Shown piece by piece: positions 11,087 through 21,249 of a stretch of DNA of 64,000 bases. A program made the translations under genes and the position numbers. Numbering within the stretch: the stretch's first letter is position 1; every line of letters begins with the position of its first letter. Location of the stretch: contig JAJGBQ010000007.1 in assembly GCA_022457065.1 (NCBI GenBank), positions 1 through 64,000 of the forward strand, written 5' to 3'. Origin of the DNA: Curvularia sp. ZM96. Lineage: Eukaryota > Ascomycota > Dothideomycetes > Pleosporales > Pleosporaceae. Below the pieces are notes generated by a model. The model searched no databases and was not told the DNA's origin. It was given only the letters and a program-made list of their open reading frames with translations.

Positions 11087-11376
11087 TGTCACGTAACTCC
11101 CTTAGACCTCTATACACGAGGAAGAGTCTTAGTAGACTTCTCGTATATTAGCTATAGAGGAAGGCTCCTCGTATATTAGCCACTAAGCTATTCTTAGGCT
11201 TCTCTAACTAAGGGTTACGAGCATTACAAGTATATAAGAATAGGTATTAGGCTCTTATAGCTTAATATATTTAACTTAAGTTACGAGTATAAGTATAATA
11301 TAAGAGTTACTTATAGAGACACTATTTATATTACCCTGTTACTTTATCCGCGAAAACTAACCTTAGAGTCTTAACA
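11087..11376 (+). repeat. Probable LTR of the upstream retroelement remnant
   Basis: It starts TGTCACGTAACTCC directly after a purine-rich tract, contains repeated CCTCGTATATTAGC words and a TATATAAG promoter-like box near 11,233, and ends near TTAACA. The 3' boundary is uncertain: a second TTAACA occurs near 11,419. No second copy exists in the window to confirm it. Confidence 0.4.
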
Positions 11377-11459
11377 CTAGAAGTCTTATATTACTTCCAC
11401 TCAAGATCCACTCTTAACACTTGCCTATTTGTCTAATATCTCTCGTGCTATACCTTACG

Positions 11460-11542
11460 TAGTTAATAGTCTAATACTATTAAGGTTAATACTATTAGAT
11501 AGTAATATACTATTAAGGTTAATACTATTAATAACCTCGCGC
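11460..11542. repeat. Short A/T-rich repeat shared with 20.5 kb and 31.75 kb
   Basis: The block TACTATTAAGGTTAATACTA...AATAACCTCGCGCAT here recurs at 31,750-31,785, and its TTAATACTATTAGATAGTAAT word recurs at 20,500-20,523. It is the target sequence into which the solo LTR at 11,548 inserted. Confidence 0.65.
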
Positions 11543-11547
11543 ATAGA

Positions 11548-12024
11548 TGTTACACGGGGGTTCGCTATACTCACCTAGTCTCGGTCCGGGTTAGGGCGAG
11601 ACTTGTATAAAGTATTCCGTGCGATTGTTTTCTAGCGATTCGTAGTAGAAAAGAGTTATAGGAGTTTAACTAAGTAAAGTAACAATTAATTCTATAACGA
11701 TAGAATAACTAAGTATTAATCTGTGTAAGAGAAGAACTTATAAGAGTTGACCACAACGAGTGTAATAATAAAATCTAACCTATTCTTATACCTATTGTAA
11801 TCTGCTAAGCCGTTAGATCGCCTCCTGCCGTCACTAACGGTTCCTTCTGCTGTAATGGCTCCCTACTATCACATATACCCCTGCCATTACTAACGGTCGG
11901 CCTTGGCGTGACGGCGGTCACGTGATCGCCGCCCCGTGGTGATCATTACCTCTTGACGTGGCGCCCAATGGTCTCCAACCTGCGGCCCTCGTCCAGGAGA
12001 GATCCTTTGCTGTTACTTGTAACA
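11548..12024 (-). repeat. Solo LTR (477 bp) of the Gypsy element, with 5-bp target duplication
   Basis: TGTTACACGGGGG... to ...TTACTTGTAACA, with inverted TGTTACA/TGTAACA ends, is flanked on both sides by ATAGA (11,543-11,547 and 12,025-12,029). It is the reverse complement of the LTR at 20,708 and 29,730. An uninterrupted relative of the target (CGCGCATGGACTAATATTTAAG) is present at about 31,778-31,800. It contains G/C-rich blocks (GTGACGGCGGTCACGTGATC) that escaped much of the RIP seen elsewhere. Confidence 0.9.
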
Positions 12025-12152
12025 ATAGACTAATATTCAAGCATAAATGCTATATTATCCAGCTCTCTAATATATATAGCATAAATACTATAATATCTAG
12101 CTCTCTAATATCTATAGAGTGAGGAGCCTATACTCTTTACTAGAGTATAAAA
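12025..12152. repeat. Repeat continuing from the LTR target site
   Basis: CTAATATTCAAGCATAAATGCTATA followed by two copies of CAGCTCTCTAATAT/CTAGCTCTCTAATAT. The same sequence without the LTR occurs at 31,785-31,840. It forms the left edge of the HET gene block. Confidence 0.5.
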
Positions 12153-14267
12153 TTATATAATAACTACTAACATATCTAATTCTGTCCAAACAAAACTAGG
12201 CTTATTAGGTTTTTTAAGCATTACCTCAAAAATACCTATACGTTTGAAGCAGTTAGAAAGGTCTGACAGTAGCAGGAAACCTTTGTCATTGCATTCCCGT
12301 AATTTTAAAATCAACCCAATATCCAACACTGTAACTCGCTGAAGTACCAGCCCTTGCCGTGTATATTCAGTGTTGTTTTCCACAGCATAAATGCAGAAAA
12401 GCGAGATCTGGCCATGCCTAGGAGGCTCCCCAGCATCCCAGTTTACAGTGATTGAACCACAATCACGTTTCTTGCCCCATGGTATGTGGAATACCTCTGG
12501 AAAGTGAGTATTATATGGAATACTTTTCCCGTAGACTTCCTTGACGGATGTCGATCTGATCTGGCCACGAATAGCAAGGGCTGCTGACTCTAGACGCCCG
12601 TATTCGTCATGGCCTTTCTCATTATGCAACTCAATGTGCGCAATATCTGCGATACATTCCACCTCTTTCAGGGATTTCCACCCAAGAAACCAGTGGAGAG
12701 AGAGTTCACATTGTTTAGCTTGAACTGATGCCCATGACCATGAGGGTGCAATGTAACCTGGTCCGCGGCGTAGTAGAGGCTTCCTTGGCGAAACTTTCTT
12801 CCATAGAAGCGCTGCGGGCAGCTGTCCATGGAACATGCCGGCGATATACCTCTGGTGGAGGTATGTTTCATTGACCAGGCGCGCTATCGCAGACATGGCG
12901 GGAAACGTGTCTTCATATTGCGTAATCCCTAGGTGCTGGAAGTCCTCTGCAAGGTGAGTCCAGCAGTGCTCGTAGTCATCATCTGCTTGAGAAGCTATGA
13001 ATGCGTGGCGAGGGCTTTGCATGTTTGTGTGCCATTTTGGTATGCCGTCGAAGCCAAGGTGAGGTGCGAGAAGGCCACCTCCTATGTTTGGATATGTGTC
13101 TGATGCAGTGAGCTCATTGCACTCCCAGAAGACAGCGCTGCGTTCGAAGTGCACCACACGTGGGGAGAGGATACGTTCTTGAAAGACCCAGGCGCGGTTA
13201 TGCAGACGGGATGTGTAGACATCTTCGAAGGCTACACACTCAATAGAGACAAGGCGCGAGGTGTTATAACGTATAAGCTCTTTAGTCTTCAACCATGGTC
13301 GTGAGATTATACATGGATAGGCCTGTATGTGCAAACGGGGAGAAAAGATTCCGCCGCTTGAATCGTGGGAATGTGCAGCGGCAACATTCAACGTGCAATT
13401 TGCATAGATCTTTCCCATCTCGGAGACATGCTGTTGCCAATCTTCTAAGTGGAGAGGTCCCTTTTGGATAATGCATAAAGAATCGATCCAAAGGTAGCGT
13501 ATACCAATTTTACGCGCGACTTGGATTGCATCTCGAAACGTCCTTGGCAGATTCGCAATAGATATGAGGTTGAGATACTGTTCTATATTGGATGTTGTGA
13601 GGACTGCTTCAATCGGCTTTGATCCCCAGCAATGGCTGAGTGTCAAATATCGAACACTGTTCTCTTGTATCTCTTCTCTTCTGACGAGGTGGAGACTGTC
13701 TTGGCAATCAAGGAGGCGAGGTGGACAATAACGTGTTGAGCTCTTCCCACATGCGTGAGAACTCTCGGACTCCCTAAGCCACGGTGAGATATCGACAGTT
13801 GCTGTTGTCGTTGTTACGCTTGGATGAAATGTCTCGTTACCAGTAGGGCCGATTCCAGTGATGGAATCACTGACTGCTCGAACACAAAACTTGACCCTAT
13901 AACGAAATTCAGCCTCACCAATAGTGAGCGTAAACCTCCAAAGAATGTCGTAATACTCTTTAGACGGCCAAGGCTGAATCTTCCATATAATTGAAAACTT
14001 GGCAAAAAAGAACTCAAAATCATGATTGAAGTCATGAGCACATTGCGAACGAAATGATTCGTATGCCCTGACACAAAGAGGACATCCAGTGTTCAAAGAG
14101 TCCTGAAATGTTTCCATTGAGTTGTGATGCAAAAGTTCTGGGTGGATAACGGTATCATTCCAATGATACTCTGATCGATCTGATTGATCCTTCGGCTCAA
14201 GGTGATAGAGTGAGTAAATGCATGTAATGCACAGGCTCCGCTCAACGATTGTACAAGTATTTTCCAT
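12153..14267 (-). CDS. HET-domain (heterokaryon incompatibility) protein, 704 aa
   Basis: A single intact exon from ATG at 14,267 to 12,153. The frame is open a further 22 codons upstream without an ATG. The HET domain lies at about residues 205-350: it opens with YLTLSHCWG, continues with LPRTFRDAIQVARKIGIRYLW, IDSLCIIQ and MGKIYANCTLNVAAAHS, and the AWVFQERILSPRVVHF block follows. All the usual motifs of PF06985 are present. A Cys pair (CPLCVRAYESF) near residue 60 precedes the domain. HET proteins trigger cell death after fusion of incompatible hyphae; many family members have no known partner. No RIP-type stops occur although repeats flank it on both sides, so it looks maintained. Confidence 0.92.
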   Translation of the reverse strand: MENTCTIVERSLCITCIYSLYHLEPKDQSDRSEYHWNDTVIHPELLHHNSMETFQDSLNTGCPLCVRAYESFRSQCAHDFNHDFEFFFAKFSIIWKIQPWPSKEYYDILWRFTLTIGEAEFRYRVKFCVRAVSDSITGIGPTGNETFHPSVTTTTATVDISPWLRESESSHACGKSSTRYCPPRLLDCQDSLHLVRREEIQENSVRYLTLSHCWGSKPIEAVLTTSNIEQYLNLISIANLPRTFRDAIQVARKIGIRYLWIDSLCIIQKGPLHLEDWQQHVSEMGKIYANCTLNVAAAHSHDSSGGIFSPRLHIQAYPCIISRPWLKTKELIRYNTSRLVSIECVAFEDVYTSRLHNRAWVFQERILSPRVVHFERSAVFWECNELTASDTYPNIGGGLLAPHLGFDGIPKWHTNMQSPRHAFIASQADDDYEHCWTHLAEDFQHLGITQYEDTFPAMSAIARLVNETYLHQRYIAGMFHGQLPAALLWKKVSPRKPLLRRGPGYIAPSWSWASVQAKQCELSLHWFLGWKSLKEVECIADIAHIELHNEKGHDEYGRLESAALAIRGQIRSTSVKEVYGKSIPYNTHFPEVFHIPWGKKRDCGSITVNWDAGEPPRHGQISLFCIYAVENNTEYTRQGLVLQRVTVLDIGLILKLRECNDKGFLLLSDLSNCFKRIGIFEVMLKKPNKPSFVWTELDMLVVII

Positions 14268-15222
14268 CGTGTAAATATGTATCAAGCTACGTAGTAGTAG
14301 TGAAATATTCCAACTATTAATGCAAAACGTCACGCCTTGGCTAATGCGGGGTCAGATCACGTGGCTATCGCAGTGTCCGTGCACGTGATGCTCAGAATCA
14401 TGTACTACCTCGAAAACTAACTCAAAGCTCAGTTTTAAATAAGGCTATACTATTGTTAAGCGTTTCAAAGTCATTTTAACTGGCTTTGGAGGAAGCGACT
14501 ATGTAGATGTACTCAGCGAGAACTTACTAAGGTGATGGTAGCCGCGATTTGCGGTATATCTTCATTATTCTCAAGGTGGTTGGATGCCGTGCTAGTAACA
14601 GCAATTCGGGAGAAGAGACTCACATAATACCTAGCATGGTGGGTTTAAGCAAAAGAAATTAACTCCCAATCACCAGAACAACTGCGTTTCTTGGTCGTGG
14701 CTTTCACCAGAAGACGACGTCACTTACAAATGCATCCTCGCTTATCTGACAAAATTGGCAGCTACATTCTTCCAGATCGACGCTTGGACTGATCAAGTCA
14801 CGCTTCTTGCCGCTTCTGGGATTGATGAGATCTGGCAATCAGCCACACTACTATATCGATATTCTGTTGTTACATGGACGTCTTTTCAAAGTTATCTCCT
14901 TCAACATAACAACCTCACTATACAGCCAAGCGGATGTCTTGAAAAAATCCTCACACGACAATTGTAGCCTGAGCTTATAACGTGTTCTATTAGTAAGCTA
15001 GAAACATTAGTAAGCTAAACGCCCTGCCTGACCTAACGCCACTCTCCACGCAATTAATCTACAACTACTTAATAAAATAAGATAAAATTAAAAAATAGAT
15101 TTAATTGTCTAGTCCTACATGTAGTAAAGATTGAGGATAGAGTGTATGTATTGACTAAGACCCCTCTGACCTACCCTCTACCTTCTGAGCTTCGTAATCT
15201 TACGAAGAGTTGCTGATAATAA
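14268..15222. other. Intergenic, no gene recognised
   Basis: Short open frames only (for example 14,755-14,967 on +, without a recognisable domain). The last 250 bases before 15,222 are A/T-rich. I see no structured RNA or repeat apart from GATTGAGGATAGA near 15,131, which resembles the word in the tandem repeat at 6,980-7,030. Confidence 0.4.
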
Positions 15223-16476
15223 CTAGAATCGAAAAAGCTCCCATATTCCCATGCCACTGTAACTTCTATTCTGCGACCCTGAGAGTGATCCCTCTACCGA
15301 AGCGATGTAACGCGCATAGTTGCTAAATTCAATCTGAGGAGCTCCAGTGGTAACGTTCGCCGTCAAGACATCTCCATCATCTAGCTTGTAGTATACTTCC
15401 AACCCTTGTGCTCTTCCGGTTGTGTTTGTAGGTGGATAGGCACTGTTTGCACCCCATGGCCTAACGGAGTGTCGGCCTTCCGCACAACTCGCGAGCTGTA
15501 AGATACCGTTCTTTGAGACGTATCCAGAAGTGTATTCGTGACCATCGCGCAGCATCGCATCAAACCAGACAAGCGTATAAGGCCCAACGATCGCATGACC
15601 CCAGTACCAGTTTTGCACGATCGATGCGAACGGTACGTCACCCCAATTCTTATCGTGGTATCCGACACCATTGTACTGTATCTCTTCGCCGCGGAGAGTA
15701 AGGGAGACGGTGGCATGCGCACCAGGCAAGATGTTCGCCCAACCAACGTGCGGTGTTATAAGCTCGGTTTCACCGGCAGACGTATTCGTGTCACAGGGAA
15801 GGTGACCTGGTGCGGTCTGGATGTTTCATGTCAGTCTCGACTTCCATCTTCCAATATTCGCATCAAAGGGTCTGCTTGACTTACACTTTCAAAGGTGATG
15901 CTACCGAAGATTTCATGCTCAGCATCGTTGATCGAGATCATATACTTTGTCCCACCCTCGGTACCAGCGAACCGGAAACCGGTCGTCTCCCAGTCGCCGT
16001 AAATCGAATTGTCAGAAGTATTGATCACTGCGCTTGCATTCGCAGATGCATTCGACTGTATGTTGTATACAGTGCCGTTCTTCATCGTGCCAGTTACCTG
16101 CACAGATAGAGTGTTCTCGGTCGTCACATTACCAAGGAAACCGGTAGGGCCGCGTTCGAAGAAGACTACTGTGATCGTCTCGTTGGCGGATGAGGTCGAA
16201 GCAACGTCAAAGTACCACCTAGAAGTCCGAGCATTAACAAGGGATCTTGCGAGGATCCTTGTGGAAGGTCTCAACAGGGGCTTCAACTGACCAGTCAAAT
16301 GTGGAAGCGTTGACGCCTGGGGATATTCTTGGTCTGTCAATGTTTTCACCAGTTGACACAAACTGTGCGGATATTGGGCCATCGTGCAGCTTGTTGGGGA
16401 AGTAGGAAGTGCTGGAAGCTGCATTCGCTGAGAGGCAGAGAGTAAACGAAGCAAAGAGAAGTGACTTGGAGCGCAT
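15223..16476 (-). CDS. Secreted Diels-Alderase/CrtC-like (lipocalin-fold) protein, 370 aa
   Basis: Proposed exons on the minus strand: 16,476-16,292, 16,218-15,885 and 15,816-15,223. The introns are 73 nt (GTCAGT..TAG, joining FD-W-WYFDV) and 68 nt (GTAAGT..CAG, joining TFES-TAPGHLPCD). The ATG at 16,476 opens a signal peptide (MRSKSLLFASFTLCLSANA). WYFD near residue 63, the HLPC motif and YHDKNWGD followed by QNWYWGHAIVGPYTLVWF are hallmarks of the fungal Diels-Alderase group (Fsa2/CghA-like) and CrtC/hydroxyneurosporene-synthase-like proteins. These enzymes shape polyketide-derived decalins or tetramic acids. No polyketide synthase is recognisable nearby, so the substrate is unknown. Several N-glycosylation sequons fit secretion. 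Confidence 0.82.
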
Positions 16477-19400
16477 GATGATAGAAACTGTATGAATAAT
16501 GCAGGAAAAGCTGAAATCGCCGTAACGGGATGAGGAAGTCTTCAGGTTTCTCCGCTCATCCTTTATATAGGAGTTCTAAGTTATTAAAAATGAGATGTGA
16601 ACTTAGTCCGAATGAAGCTAACAATGTGCAGAGTCGTGAGGACCAACACGACAACGTTGAAGCCCCCATCGCACGCGTCGCAGTGCTGAACCTCTACACA
16701 GCCACCTAACAGCGGCTTAGAGAGAGAAGTGATCCGATTAAGTATGGTGTTGCTCGATGATTGCGTGGACAATTACTAAGCTATGGCTGTGGGCCTTAGT
16801 GTTGAAGTGGTGACCAGAGCGTTGACCGCATCCGGTAAAGTAACCGCCCGAGTGAGATTGAATCTGTCAGCTCGAAGGCACAGTCTATCACACATTCCAT
16901 ACTGCATGGATTCGGACGAACAGGTATTATTGGACAAGGAGATGATTGGACACGTCGGGAAGTGATGTCTCAGATTCTTTGTTACATCCCAGGGTAGTGA
17001 TCTTGCACATTCAAACGCACATTAGCGAAGGCTTAGCAAGAGGCGCCGAGCGATCTCTATACGATCTGCAAAGTTGTGGTTACTGTCCAAGATTAGAAGT
17101 CGGCTTTGGAGAAGAAGCTGGCTATGGCGGTCATTGCTGTTGCAAGCACACCTGTCTTGAGGGAATAGGTTAGCTATAGCGTTCTCGGAGGACCATTCAG
17201 CATCGGAGTCCTTGGAAACAAGTAGAGTGTTTTGTAGATTCTATTTTTGGTTAGAATTACGAACGCTTAGTGTTGGTATGGACTTCGCACCCCGGCAGTG
17301 CCATTCTATGTACTACATGTTGCCCTGAAGGCTGTCCGTGATATAAAGCGTTTTGTTCTCTTGGCTGCGAACGCGGGTCGCCCTCAGTCTACATTGAGGC
17401 TCGAGTTATGAGAACGACCTATGATTTCATCCTTATCATTTGAATGTGAGGAGAACCCCATTAGTCCAATCATGTTCAGTATGATCTTCCAGGCTGAAGG
17501 AGGTTGTTGAGAGGGCTCGTTAGTTTTGGTGACGCGTGTTTAGACGAAAGGCAACCCCCGCTCGTTTTCGAAGGTGCGGTCCATCCTTCATGCATCGGAA
17601 CGGGATGGATAATGAGATACATTATCTACGATCGCGAGAGTGGACTCGAAGAGTTCTCCGCGTCCAGCATCGAGGTCGCCGATGTGCACACACTCCTCCG
17701 TTGTACCGCTGTGGCTTCTGCTGCGTCCTTCTGCCCCCTTTCTCGAGAGTTTCGCTTGCCAACTGACCCCAGAATACTCTCGCATGAGAGTCTGAGGATG
17801 TCCAAGGACCAATGCACCCCATTTGCGCCCTTCGAGGATGTTTCCCTCGCTGTACAGTCGAGGCCGTGTAGATGCCGCAATATCGGGTATCCGCAGAAGT
17901 GACCGTTGTATGGGTGCAATACCCCACAGACGTCTTGCACATACCTGCATGGTCCGAGACGAGGCGCGGTGATTCCATCACGAAGATTCGCTCTCTGCAC
18001 AATTTCTCGCCAGTCCTCACCCACCTTTGGACCCCACATTCGCGGTCTTGCGCCTCTGACGAAGCACGTTGATAATGATGTGCTCATACCCATCCTCGAA
18101 GCGTGCACGAGAGGTGCTTCGCTGCGTTGACAGCATGCCCTGAAGCACGAGACCGAAATGATGGGGTTGTTCGAGACCCCGATGCCCGTAGGTTTGACCT
18201 AGCCCGAGTGATCTGCCAGATAACTGGCAATACGAAAGTGTGTGATGGAGCTTCGCTAAAGGATCGCGGTGCGGAGATGGTATGCGTTCTGCGAGCACGT
18301 CAAACAGGTAGCAGTCAAGGCTTATCGACCGGGCCCAAGTCGAGGCATGCTTAGTATCCATGTAGCCTTGCCTCGCTCGCATGCTTGATGGTATGGCAAT
18401 GCCTGATCAAGACGATCAAGCCACTGGAGCGCGCTTGGAGAGTATGGGTCGAGCAGTGCAACAAAGTCGTCATGTAGTGTCTGTCAGAGGTTGATGATGC
18501 TTATAAATTTTCCGCCAATTCTACCAGCTGCTCTGACCAGTCTTCGTAAGTCGTGACGACAGCTTCGCATTGGTGTTGGGCTTGTTCTGAGAACGTGGCA
18601 TCTTCGGTTCGAGAGTCGTCGGCTTCGCACGTCATCGAGCCAGCTGTACAGAGGCTAGGGAACTACAAAAAAGTCCGTCTTTGCGCCGCCTCTGTCCGAT
18701 ATGAACGGCCCCAACCGTAGCTCCGTAGACTTTGTGAGTCGATCCCTCCTAGCGTCGCGGGCGCATATCATGCTGTTATATGGGCAATGTGTAGGTGCGC
18801 AACACATGCTCCAACCTCTCTCCATCGGATAGGCGTTCCCCCAAGTTCGATTGAAGTTTGGTCTCCATGCCATGCACCATACGTGCGATGACTCGGGCAG
18901 TATTAGGTCATCGCTGTCGACCCGCCTTTGGTTCAGTGTTGCATCAGGTTCATCGAAGTGGCGTCCGTCAACTGAAGGAAGATTGCAACGCAGGAGGCTG
19001 CGTTTGTCAACAGGTCAGCAGTAGTGTGATGGGAGACGAGACGTTGTGAGTGCAGCCTGCAGAAGTGCTAGACAGCGTGAGAATGCTTAGCATCATCTTA
19101 GCGCCGATCTCAGCATCCATGCATCTCCCAAGCTCCCGAGGTGGGCGATACTTCTTGCCCTATCTCCACTGATAGGACTCATCGAACAGGTCACACGCCT
19201 GATGCTACATCCTGCTCAGTGTCATCTATTCCATCTGCGAAAATTGGAGTCTGTGTCACAGTGTATCGTAGGGGTTTAACGACACGTGAGTCGATGAGCC
19301 TTTCTGCACGTGCGCTTTTTTTCTCGAAACAGTCCAAACAGTCCAAACAGTCCAAACGTCGACGATGGTCGTCGGTCTGGCCGTGCAAAGTAGGCGCACT

Positions 19401-19780
19401 TCCTACACGGCAACGCTCGATCGCCTCCATCACAAATATTGATCACCTAGTGCGTTCAAAGCGCGTGAATTTTCTGCACCAGACTGTAGATTTGCAGCTA
19501 AATCAGGGTACGTTCAGACATTTATTCCGTGAGACGCAAAAATCCCAGGTACAAAACCCTGGATGTTTAGGGTTTTGTTCCATCGCCCATTAGAGATAGG
19601 GTGATTGGAAATACAACATGCTCTGTGCAAGGCAGGACAAGGCTTAATTAGGATGAAAATATAGCTTCACCTGTTGAGGGAAAGGCTTGAGCGTAACCTG
19701 CATTAGTCTATATCAGATGTCGTCAGCTTTTGAAGCTCTTTAGTACATACCCCCATACATCAAGTTGGGAGATTTCAGCT
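16477..19780. other. 3.3 kb without a recognisable gene; dense overlapping open frames
   Basis: G/C content is normal and RIP is absent, yet no frame shows a known domain. Many overlapping open frames on both strands between 17,500 and 19,600 reflect low stop density rather than genes. The longest is 17,626-18,108 on minus. Minus-strand pieces such as LVELAEN, LHDDFVALLDPYSPSALQWLDRLDQALPYHQ (split over frames) around 18,380-18,560 read protein-like but are broken by stops and shifts, so a decayed gene is possible. A (CAGTCCAAA)3 tandem repeat lies at 19,330-19,356. Confidence 0.4.
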
Positions 19781-19880
19781 CTCATTAGGGAGACTAGAAA
19801 AGTAATTAAAGCAAATGATTTCTTACTAACCCTAAGCTCCTTTGTACTCTAACCCTATCCCTAACCCTAAGTTAGAATTT
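19781..19880. repeat. Relic subtelomeric repeat with telomere-like words
   Basis: ATTAGGGAGACTAGAAAAG at about 19,786 matches motifs at 7,724 and 7,888, and is followed by AACCCTAAGC and CTAACCCTATCCCTAACCC. The same pairing of motif plus telomere-like sequence occurs twice near the chromosome end, so this marks an internal relic of subtelomere. Confidence 0.6.
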
Positions 19881-19962
19881 GCTCTATATTAAATCAATAC
19901 TACCTAGTATAGACCAAGCATAACTATCTCGAAGTTCATATTATACAACTTCCAATCCTCCA

Positions 19963-20490
19963 TCATCCAATATATATCGGCATCTTGCTTCCATAGTAAA
20001 TAGAAGGTAATAACTTTTGATCGTAATCAATTCTAACACACAGGTACCGACAAATACTACGATATATCATCAGCCACCAAAGCTCCCCAGCCGCTTCATC
20101 AGAGAACGGTCCCTTCTTCTCGCGAACCGCTTCCTGGTGTTTTTCTATGTACCGTTGTCCGAGTTCTGCAATCCATTTCGCTGTCTTGTTACCATGTGGT
20201 TTGTGAGGCCCTATCCATGGATAATCTCTGTTTTCGCCTTCGTCGATACCCTCAAGAGAGTGAGCTGCCATATTTAGATGCCAATCAAGAACTGATTTAC
20301 AAAGATTATATCGCGAAATCGTGGGTCCATCTTGGGCAAGAAGAAAAAGGCATTCCGCAGTCCACTCGTGCTCGCGTCTGCAATACTCGATCATTTTTAC
20401 TTTATCCTCCGGTTGCTGCACCTCAAGGCGTGCCATCGCTCTTTCCTGGTTGTAAAATGCGTAAGGGTATTCTGATTCAAGATATTGCAT
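19963..20490 (-). CDS. Hypothetical protein, 5' end truncated by repeats (175 aa)
   Basis: Open from ATG at 20,490 to the stop at 19,963. The protein is hydrophilic with no motif I can name (MQYLESEYPYAFYNQ..., HEWTAECLFLLAQDGPTISRYNL, later ELWWLMIYRSICRYL). The composition looks like a real folded protein and there are no RIP-type stops. Upstream of 20,490 the sequence becomes repeat (TTAATACTATTAGATAGTAAT) and then a reversed LTR piece, so the original N-terminus was probably removed. Function unknown. Confidence 0.5.
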   Translation of the reverse strand: MQYLESEYPYAFYNQERAMARLEVQQPEDKVKMIEYCRREHEWTAECLFLLAQDGPTISRYNLCKSVLDWHLNMAAHSLEGIDEGENRDYPWIGPHKPHGNKTAKWIAELGQRYIEKHQEAVREKKGPFSDEAAGELWWLMIYRSICRYLCVRIDYDQKLLPSIYYGSKMPIYIG

Positions 20491-20523
20491 ACCTTTAAGT
20501 ATATTAATACTATTAGATAGTAA

Positions 20524-20690
20524 TGTTACACGGGGATTCGCTATACTCACCTAGTCTTAGTCTAGGTTAGAGCGAGACTTATTATAAAGTATTCTATACA
20601 ATTATTATCTAGCGATTCGTAGTAGAGAAGAGTTATAGAAGTTTAACTAATAAAGTAATAATTAATTCTATAAGATAGAATAATAATATA
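20524..20690 (-). repeat. Truncated LTR copy in reverse orientation
   Basis: TGTTACACGGGGATTCGC... matches the first about 160 bp of the solo LTR at 11,548, with many C-to-T and G-to-A changes. It lies head-to-head with the intact 5' LTR that starts at 20,708. The rest of this copy is missing. Confidence 0.75.
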
Positions 20691-21249
20691 GTAATCTTAT
20701 TAAGTAGCTGTTACAAGTAATAACGAAGGATCTCTCCTGGACGAGGGCCGCAGGTTGGAGACCATTGGGCGCCACGTCAAAAGGTAATGATCACCGCGGG
20801 GCGACGATCACGTGACTGCCGTCACGCCAAGAACGACCGTTAGTGATGGCAGGGGCATATGTGATGGCAGGGAGCCATTATAGTAGAAGGAACTGTCAGT
20901 AATAGTAAGGGCCGCTCTAACGGCTAGATAGATTACAATAGGTATAAGAATAGGTTAGATTTTATTATTATACTCGTTATAGTTAACTCTTATAAGTTCT
21001 TCTCTTACATAGATTAATACTTAGTTATTCTATCGTTATAGAATTAATTATTACTTTACTATTAGTTAAACTTCTATAACTTTACTCTACTACGAATCGC
21101 TAGATAATAATCGCACGGCATACTTTATTACACCGTCTCGCCCTAACCTAGACCGAGACTAGGCAAGTATACCCCTACCCCGTGTAGACCCTGTATAACA
21201 CTTTAACTACCTATAGATTCTATAGAAGGATTTAACTAATAGTCGCTTA

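Noticed and set aside
12541..13491. Small frames antisense to or overlapping the HET gene
   Set aside because: Shadows of the intact 704-residue HET frame.
17504..18382. Overlapping open frames on both strands (up to 160 codons)
   Set aside because: No frame has a recognisable domain, the frames contradict each other, and low stop density explains them.
19141..19593. 150-codon + frame with SKQSKQSKQSK
   Set aside because: The repeat comes from a (CAGTCCAAA)3 microsatellite and the rest has no protein-like conservation I can see.
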